A DNA stretch of 10,814 nt, taken from positions 1 through 10,814 of the forward strand of contig DKNL01000252.1 in assembly GCA_002474325.1 (NCBI GenBank), given 5' to 3'. The notes under the pieces are model-generated. The model did no database searches. It was not told the origin of the DNA and worked only from the letters and a program-made list of their open reading frames with translations. Position numbers and translations under genes: made by a program. This stretch comes from Opitutales bacterium UBA7389 (lineage in GTDB: Bacteria; Verrucomicrobiota; Verrucomicrobiia; Opitutales; Opitutaceae). Shown one piece after another: positions 1 through 5,600 of this stretch (positions are counted from its first letter, which is position 1; each line of letters starts with the position of its first letter).

Positions 1-4
1 TCTA

Positions 5-379
5 TTAGGATTTCGGGCGCTTCACTCCGTACTTTGAGCGACTTCGGCGGCGTTTCTCTACACCCATAGCATCCAGGGTTCCCCTTACAATGTGGTAGCG
101 AACACCTGGCAGATCCTTTACACGACCTCCTCTTACGAGAACAATGCTGTGCTCTTGAAGACTATGGCCTTCATCAGGGATATAGGCGATTACTTCCATG
201 CCATTGGTCAACCGCACCTTTGCCACCTTCCGGATAGCGGAATTCGGTTTTTTCGGTGTGCGTGTCATCACCTGAACGCAAACGCCCCGTCGAAACGGAT
301 TCGCGTCCAACGCCGGAGATTTAGTCTTAGAGCGAGGTGCCTTCCGACCCTTTCTAACAAGCTGATTGATTGTTGGCAT
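5..379 (-). CDS. rpsL: 30S ribosomal protein S12
   Basis: S12 sits at the decoding centre of the small ribosomal subunit and helps set translational accuracy. The 124-residue product has the family's usual length and is clearly recognisable: NQLVRKGR at the N terminus, TPKKPNS at 41-47, the RGGRVKDLPGVRYH block at 83-96 and the ending KYGVKRP. Lys43 and Lys88, whose substitution gives streptomycin resistance in other bacteria, are both present, so this is the sensitive-type sequence. Asp89 is the residue methylthiolated by RimO in E. coli. The ATG at 377-379 gives the canonical N terminus, but no Shine-Dalgarno sequence lies just upstream; the leader there is A/T- and pyrimidine-rich. The gene usually follows rpoC and precedes rpsG and fusA. 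Here it is cut off from rpoC by two opposite-facing genes and a terminator, so it probably has its own promoter. The stop codon lies 5 bases from the window edge. Confidence 0.98.
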   Translation of the reverse strand: MPTINQLVRKGRKAPRSKTKSPALDANPFRRGVCVQVMTRTPKKPNSAIRKVAKVRLTNGMEVIAYIPDEGHSLQEHSIVLVRGGRVKDLPGVRYHIVRGTLDAMGVEKRRRSRSKYGVKRPKS

Positions 380-422
380 GATGTGAAATTTTGAGAAAAG
401 AGCGTGAAACTACCTTAAGCCG

Positions 423-460
423 TTTACTCGGCAAGGATTTTCTGCCGAAAAACGAGTAAA
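423..460 (-). promoter_or_regulatory. Inverted repeat with alternative pairings upstream of rpsL
   Basis: TTTACTCG (423-430) is a perfect inverted repeat of CGAGTAAA (453-460). Inside it, TCGGCA (428-433) can instead pair with TGCCGA (443-448). The two pairings share bases 428-430, so the full inner hairpin excludes the full outer stem, although GCA/TGC could stack inside the outer stem. It lies about 45-80 bases upstream of the rpsL ATG. If transcription starts further upstream, it would sit in the rpsL leader, where such competing structures could act in regulation. It could also be a DNA operator. No protein or ligand can be assigned. Confidence 0.45.
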
Positions 461-513
461 AAGCACCCCCTGCCAATAGCTGGCCTGATATGCTTTAAAA
501 ATGGGCGAGGTTC

Positions 514-521
514 CCACGTGG
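514..521. repeat. Short palindrome CCACGTGG
   Basis: This perfect 8-base palindrome (CACGTG core) is centred between the two divergent genes and is flanked by an almost symmetric TTC/GAA context. It could be half of an operator, but a motif this short can occur by chance. Confidence 0.25.
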
Positions 522-524
522 AAT

Positions 525-557
525 CTCTATGGTTTATCAGCTACGATAAATTGAGAG
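525..557. repeat. Imperfect hairpin upstream of the nucleosidase-like gene
   Basis: TTTATC (533-538) and GATAAA (545-550) form a perfect 6-base inverted repeat around a 6-base loop. CTCT (525-528) and AGAG (554-557) can add an outer stem across an internal loop. It overlaps the weak -10 candidate TACGAT (542-547) of the rightward gene, so an operator role is possible. No T-run follows on either strand, so it is not an intrinsic terminator. Confidence 0.35.
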
Positions 558-619
558 CCTTGCGTTTTGCCCGTTCGTCACAATGACATCAAGGGAAAAG
601 AGCAATTATTTCAGCTTCC

Positions 620-1453
620 ATGATTCATTTCGTTACCGCCCTCGATTGCGAGGCTCGCCCCCTCATCCGTCGCTACTTTCTAAAGCCATGTGGCAGCTAT
701 GGTCGAGCTCGATTCTTCGCCAGCGAGAAGGCTCGGCTCGTGGTTTCAGGAGTTGGCGAACTTCGATCAGCAATAGCAACGACCGCGCTGGCCTGTCGAT
801 TTCCCGATTCTGGCAAAATCTGGTTGAATGTTGGGATCGCTGGACATCGCGACGCGGCTATCGGAAGCGGCTTTATCTCTAATCGCGTCAGCTCGGATAA
901 TTCTAAAGACGTATACTTCCCCCAGATTGTCGCTCGCGCCCCGTGGCCCGGGATCGAGACACAAACACTGAGAGCTCCCTCTACAAATTACCAGCCTAAT
1001 TGCCTACTCGACATGGAGGCCTACGGATTCTATTCCGCCGCTTTGGCAGTATCCACTTTGGAATTCATCCATGTATTCAAGGTGGTTTCTGACAATGCAA
1101 CCAATATCGCAATCAAGACTCTAGACAAGGAAGCAGTATCCGAAAGCATTGCCGCCCACCTTGAGCAAATTGAATTCTTCGCTCAAAAGACCCTGGAGAA
1201 CCACGTAATCGAAGAAACTAGCGATTCGATGAAAGCCGCATCCTTGGAAATTCAATCTACCCAACGTTTCTCGGAGACTGATAAACACTGGCTAAACGAG
1301 AAGCTCGGGCAACTCTCCCATCTTCTGGACGAATGTGATAAGAAAGACTTTTCCAATCGACTCATCGGCCGCGATAAGCGCGAAGTTTTTGACTTGATCG
1401 AAAAAGAGATAGACAAGCTTTCTTCTCAACGCCTTTACACAGGAAATCGCTAA
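620..1453 (+). CDS. MTA/SAH-nucleosidase-like protein with C-terminal helical extension
   Basis: The 277-residue product resembles the purine nucleoside phosphorylase/MTA-SAH nucleosidase fold over about residues 1-195. Visible family signatures are the first strand ending in a conserved acidic residue (ALDCE, Glu11), the Gly-rich GVG turn near 44-46, NVGIAGH (70-76), the DME motif (131-133, matching the EME substrate-binding Glu) and SDNA (157-160, matching the catalytic Asp). The apparent catalytic Glu and Asp are therefore kept. The core is shorter than E. coli MtnN: about 45 residues seem to be missing before DME, a part that helps bind the base, so the substrate may differ. Residues 200-277 form a charged, probably alpha-helical tail absent from the standard enzyme. 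The start at 620 keeps strand 1 and Glu11; the upstream Shine-Dalgarno match is poor. The gene ends 5 bases before the GTG candidate of the radical SAM gene, so an operon is likely. Its real substrate is unknown; 5'-deoxyadenosine from its partner is one possibility. Confidence 0.75.
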   Translation: MIHFVTALDCEARPLIRRYFLKPCGSYGRARFFASEKARLVVSGVGELRSAIATTALACRFPDSGKIWLNVGIAGHRDAAIGSGFISNRVSSDNSKDVYFPQIVARAPWPGIETQTLRAPSTNYQPNCLLDMEAYGFYSAALAVSTLEFIHVFKVVSDNATNIAIKTLDKEAVSESIAAHLEQIEFFAQKTLENHVIEETSDSMKAASLEIQSTQRFSETDKHWLNEKLGQLSHLLDECDKKDFSNRLIGRDKREVFDLIEKEIDKLSSQRLYTGNR

Positions 1454-1455
1454 CT

Positions 1456-1461
1456 GAGGTG
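1456..1461 (+). promoter_or_regulatory. Shine-Dalgarno GAGGTG for the radical SAM gene
   Basis: GAGGTG is a strong match to the 3' end of 16S rRNA and lies just after the stop of the nucleosidase-like gene. The GTG at 1459 lies inside this motif. A TTG at 1471-1473 sits 9 bases beyond it, a good spacing. The first ATG, at 1486, is 24 bases beyond it and has only a too-close AGGA. The site therefore favours initiation at TTG 1471, although GTG 1459 and ATG 1486 share its frame. Confidence 0.5.
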
Positions 1462-2475
1462 GCAACGTCTTTGGGCCGAATAGGAATGTTTGAACGAATC
1501 TACGTAGAGGACGCTATTCATGATCATCCTCGAACGATCGATCTGCTAAAGCGGTACCCATCCGCCGAGGCTATTCGTTGCTCCCGATACGGAGAAGTAT
1601 TCAATCCTAAACGCCAAAACTTCCGTGTCCAAAAGTCAAATCCAGCACTCATTCTCGCGGAAAAGCGAGGGGAGAAGGTCCTTCGCACTCCTGCTGGATA
1701 CGGACTCGGTGCAGACCAGCACTACTATTTTTCGCATATGCTAAATTGCCTGTACGATTGCCGCTACTGTTTTTTACAGGGCATGTACCGGTCTTCCAAC
1801 TTCGTCTTATTCGTAAACTACGAAGATTTCGTTTCCGACATCCGAGAAATCGCCAATTCACATTCCAATGAGAAGTGCATCTTCTTCAGCGGATACGACT
1901 GCGATAGCCTTGCCCTCGAAAGTCTCACCGGCTTCGCCAATCATTTCCTCGACCTATTCCAGAATCTGCCTAACGCCACCTTAGAACTGCGAACGAAAAG
2001 CGTAAATGTCTCTCCTCTTCTACAAAGAGGAGCTCTCGAAAACGTAGTAGTCGCTTTCACATTGAGTCCTGATTTGGTCGCCAAATCTCTCGAGTTCAAA
2101 GCCCCCACTCTGTCGGCTCGTTTGCGAGCAATCGCCAAGCTCATTTCAGCAGGCTGGAAAATAGGGCTCCGCTTCGATCCATTGATCTATTTTGATAATT
2201 GCCAGCAAGTCTATCAGGCATTTATCGACGAGACCTTGGAGCAGATACCAATATCTGCTATCCATTCCACTACGATAGGCGTTTTTCGATCCCCTAAGAC
2301 GATTTTCAATAACATGAAAAGCCTCTATCCGGAAGAACCGCTATTCATGGGGAACCTCCAACTTTCAAATGGACTCGTTCGCTACCCGGAAAATGTCGAA
2401 ACCAGTCTCGTTGAAAACATAACCAAAAGGGTACTGCAACACATTCCAGAGAATCTCCTGTTCCAGCAAAAATAG
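1459..2475 (+). CDS. Spore photoproduct lyase-family radical SAM protein
   Basis: This is a 4Fe-4S radical SAM protein of the spore photoproduct lyase (SplB, COG1533-type) family. The cluster motif is C-x3-C-x2-C at Cys97, Cys101 and Cys104 (numbered from GTG 1459), followed by FLQG, which matches the YLQ typical of SPL. Further family-like blocks are FERIYVED at the N terminus, ELRTKSVNV (176-184), AGWKIGLRFDPLIY (231-244) and an SPL-like C-terminal half. Cys148 in the GYDCDSLALE loop lies where B. subtilis SPL carries its hydrogen-donor Cys141 but, by my alignment from memory, is shifted two residues. The spore enzyme reverses the thymine dimer 5-thyminyl-5,6-dihydrothymine; spore formation is not expected in this lineage, so the role may be repair of another lesion or something else. 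At 338 residues (334 from TTG 1471, 329 from ATG 1486) the length is normal. It is probably co-transcribed with the nucleosidase-like gene upstream. Confidence 0.85.
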   Translation: MATSLGRIGMFERIYVEDAIHDHPRTIDLLKRYPSAEAIRCSRYGEVFNPKRQNFRVQKSNPALILAEKRGEKVLRTPAGYGLGADQHYYFSHMLNCLYDCRYCFLQGMYRSSNFVLFVNYEDFVSDIREIANSHSNEKCIFFSGYDCDSLALESLTGFANHFLDLFQNLPNATLELRTKSVNVSPLLQRGALENVVVAFTLSPDLVAKSLEFKAPTLSARLRAIAKLISAGWKIGLRFDPLIYFDNCQQVYQAFIDETLEQIPISAIHSTTIGVFRSPKTIFNNMKSLYPEEPLFMGNLQLSNGLVRYPENVETSLVENITKRVLQHIPENLLFQQK

Positions 2476-2490
2476 GTGCTGGGAATAAAG

Positions 2491-2520
2491 ATGCCTCGGG
2501 GTAGACCCCAAGGTATTTCT
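2491..2520 (+). terminator. Probable intrinsic terminator after the SPL-like gene
   Basis: ATGCCT (2491-2496) pairs with AGGTAT (2511-2516, one G-T wobble), and GGGG (2498-2501) pairs with CCCC (2506-2509) around a TAGA loop, with one C/A mismatch between the two stems. A short T-rich run (TTTCT) follows. It begins 16 bases after the stop codon of the radical SAM gene and would end the plus-strand transcript. The T-run is modest. Confidence 0.55.
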
Positions 2521-2563
2521 ATAAGCAGGAGGATTGGCTCAATCTTCCGATATACAAAATGTG

Positions 2564-2582
2564 GAGGACCGAGCCGGTCCTC
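2564..2582. repeat. Perfect GC-rich hairpin between converging genes
   Basis: GAGGACCG (2564-2571) and CGGTCCTC (2575-2582) form a perfect 8-bp stem with a 3-base loop. On the plus strand no T-run follows. On the minus strand it is followed by CACATTTTG, so it might act as a backup terminator for rpoC read-through, about 55 bases beyond the main one. It could also be a copy of a dispersed intergenic repeat; only one copy is seen here. Confidence 0.5.
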
Positions 2583-2635
2583 ACTACCTAATTCAGCAGC
2601 GAAGTGCGGCTCCGAAGAATTTAACGATAGCGAAC

Positions 2636-2663
2636 AAAAAAGCCGCGACCTAAGGCCGCGGCT
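2636..2663 (-). terminator. Strong intrinsic terminator after rpoC
   Basis: AGCCGCG (2641-2647) pairs perfectly with CGCGGCT (2657-2663); two further C-G pairs can form inside after one mismatch. Read on the minus strand, the stem is followed directly by six T (2636-2641), the classic intrinsic terminator layout. It starts about 35 bases after the rpoC stop. On the plus strand no comparable T-run follows. It implies that rpoBC transcription ends here and does not extend to rpsL. Confidence 0.85.
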
Positions 2664-2697
2664 TGAAAAATGAAAATCTATATAAGATTGGCTGGGA

Positions 2698-5600
2698 TTA
2701 TCCGACTTCGATGCTGGGCATGATCTCTCCCTCAAACTCTTTCTCTTCCGCCTCGCCGAGCTCACTACCAAATGGTAGCGTGATCCGCAGATCACGGTAC
2801 TGCGGTAAGCCCGTTCCAGCAGGAATCAAGTGACCCATGATCACGTTCTCCTTGAAGCCGTGAAGGGTGTCCACCTTGCTCAACGTCGAAGCATCGGTAA
2901 GAACTCGGGTCGTTTCCTGGAATGAAGCCGCGGAGATGAAACTTTCCGTTTCGATCGAAGCCTTAGTAATCCCCAAGAGGACTGGCTCCGCCTCGGCTGG
3001 TTTGCCGCCGGCCTCAACGATTCGGTTGTTTTCGCGAAGGAAGGTCGAACGTTCAACCTGTTCACCCCAAAAGAATTCGGTGTCTCCCGGATCAGTGATG
3101 CGAACCTTGCGCAGCATTTGTCGGATTATCAATTCGATATGCTTATCGTTAATCGTCACCCCTTGTAGTCTGTAAACCTCCTGAACTTCATTAATCAGGA
3201 AGTTGTACAATTCGCTCGGGCCTAGAATGTCCAGGATCTCGTGAGGATCTGCCGATCCTTCGGTCAAATGTTGTCCCTTGTGAACGACATCGCCTTCCTG
3301 AACAATGATCTGCTTAGCGTGTGGGATGAGATGTTCTTCGTAGGTGTCCGTTTCTTCATTGGTAACAATGAGCTTACGCTTGGAACGAACCGTTCCACCA
3401 AAGGACACAACTCCATCCAACCGGGCCATCTCGGCAGCTTCCTTCGGGCGGCGGGCTTCAAAAAGCTCAGCAACTCTGGGCAAACCACCGGTGATATCCT
3501 TCGTCTTGGATGCCTGACGAGGCGTTTTCGCCAACAGGGCTCCCTGGGCAATAACGTCACCCTCGGCCACGGCCACCTGAGCTCCCGTCGGAATACTGTA
3601 CACAGCCAAAACCTTCCCTGAGTCATCGCAAATTTCAACAGACGGATTGAGGTCTTCCTTGTGCTCGATAACCACTATAGCGATACGTCCCGAGCTTTCG
3701 TCCAGCTCCTTCTTGATGGTGACGCCACGGATCATGTCGCGGAAGCGGACCGTTCCCGCCTTTTCCGAAAGATTTGGAATATTGTACGGGTCCCAGCTAG
3801 CCAGCACGGCGCCCGCTTCAATTTCCTCGCCATCGGGAATGCGTATCGCAGATCCTACTACAATCTGATAAGCTTCCAATTCACGATCATTCTTATCGAG
3901 AACTTGAATCGATCCCGTTTTGTTTAACGCAATAGAGACGGGACCTTCCGGAGTTTCAATGTGCACCAGCCTCAATCCACGGAACTTTACTCTTCCGGAG
4001 TTACGCACGATAATTCGAGGATCCGTGACGACAGAGCTAGCAATACCTCCAATATGGAAAGTACGCATCGTCAGCTGAGTACCCGGTTCTCCGATAGACT
4101 GAGCAGCGATGATACCCACGGAATCGCCCAGCTTAGCTACATCATTAGAAGCGGGATTTATCCCATACGACTTGGCATCAATACCGTAGTTAGCGGTGGA
4201 TGTGAGAGGCGACATAACCTTAAGCCGCTCAATACCGCAATCCTCGACCTTCTGGGCTGTCACTTCCGTGATTAGTTCTCCCGAAGAAACGATTATTTCA
4301 TCTGGATTGCTGGGGTTGAAGACATCGTCACAAGAACACCTTCCCTCAATCCGCTCACGCAGACTGACGATTTCATCGTCACCTTCGAAGATCGCCCGTT
4401 TCCAAATGCCTTCCCGCGTTCCGCAATCGTCTTCAGTAATGATGACATCCATTGCCACATCACAAAGCTTACGGGTAAGGTATCCAGCATCTGCTGTTTT
4501 AAGCGCTGTATCCGCCAAACCTTTGCGAGCTCCGTGAGTCGAGATAAAGTACTCTAAAACCGTCAGTCCTTCACGGAATGAAGAGAGAATTGGACGTTCA
4601 ATGATTTCGCCAGAGGGTTTGGCCATCAAGCCGCGAGTTCCGCAGAGCTGCCTAACCTGGTTAGGATTACCACGGGCCCCGGAATCCATCATGACGAATA
4701 CTGGATTTACACCAGGCTTGCCGTCGTTCGTCTGCAGCTTCTCAAATACCGCTTTCTTAATTTCATCAGTCGCCACAGTCCAGATGTCGATAATCTTATT
4801 GTATCGCTCACCTGTAGTAATGATTCCCTTACGGTACTGGCCTTCGACTTCGTCGATCTGATTGAATGCGTTTTCAACGATGCCGCTTTTGCTCTCGGGG
4901 ATGATCATATCGTCAATCCCGATGGAAATTCCCGCCATCGTAGCGACGTCAAATCCAAGCTTTTTCAAGAGATCTAGAGAAACAACGGTCTGTTCAGCTC
5001 CAGATACCTTGTAAGTGTTATTGATCACATCGCCCAATTGGCCCTTATCCACCTGGAAGTTCAGAAACCCAAGTTCTTTCGGCCAAATCTGGCTGAAACG
5101 AATACGTCCCAAAGTAGTGGTAATCGTCTTACGATCGCTATTACCAAAAACCGTCTCGCGCCCGTAGTCGGGATTGGGAATCCGAATCCAATCATGAGTC
5201 TTCAATGCTCCATCCAACTGGGCAAACAAGGCCTCGCTTTGGGTTGCGGCCAGCGGAATCCTTCCGCTTTCCTCGGCCGAGGCCGACGGCTCCAATGTTA
5301 GATAGTAGGAACCGAGGATCACATCCTGAGACGGCGTCAAAATAGGCTTTCCACTCGAAGGCGAAAAGATGTTTCCGCTCGCCATCATGAGAGTCTTACA
5401 CTCCAGCGTCGCCTCCAGAGACAGTGGAACGTGCACCGCCATCTGATCCCCATCAAAGTCGGCATTGTAGGCCGTACAAACTAGAGGATGCACGCGTATC
5501 GCTTCGCCTTCAATCAAGACAGGCTCGAATGCCTGAATCGACAGTCGGTGAAGGGTTGGAGCCCGGTTCAAAAGGACTGGATGACCCTTGGTAACTTCTT

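Larger units (their letters stand above)
380..619. promoter_or_regulatory. Divergent intergenic region rpsL / nucleosidase-like gene
   Basis: These 240 bases separate the start of rpsL (leftward) from the start of the nucleosidase-like gene (rightward), so promoters for both are expected here. I see no convincing pair of -35 and -10 boxes for rpsL. For the rightward gene, the best weak candidate is TGGAAT (519-524) with TACGAT (542-547), 17 bases apart; both are poor matches. The region is rich in inverted repeats (423-460, 514-521, 525-557), listed separately. The purine-rich AAGGGA at 591-596 lies 23 bases before the rightward ATG, too far for a normal ribosome-binding site. Confidence 0.5.

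Noticed and set aside
461..480. Sigma-54-like element on the minus strand (TTGGCA ... TGCTT) upstream of rpsL
   Set aside because: The GG and GC cores are 10 bases apart instead of the required 12, so it does not fit a -24/-12 promoter.
583..882. 99-codon plus-strand open frame overlapping the start of the nucleosidase-like gene
   Set aside because: It overlaps the frame that carries clear nucleosidase motifs and has no recognisable motifs itself.
2476..2673. 65-codon plus-strand open frame just after the SPL-like gene
   Set aside because: It is merely the in-frame continuation after the stop codon, covers the hairpins, and has a low-complexity basic composition with no recognisable family.
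380..2697. Mobile element carrying the two plus-strand genes
   Set aside because: No transposase, integrase, terminal inverted repeats, target duplications or attachment site were found, and base composition looks like that of the neighbours.
2382..2795. 137-codon minus-strand open frame spanning the rpoC terminator
   Set aside because: It overlaps the ends of both rpoC and the SPL-like gene and runs across the terminator hairpin; no homology or ribosome-binding site supports it.
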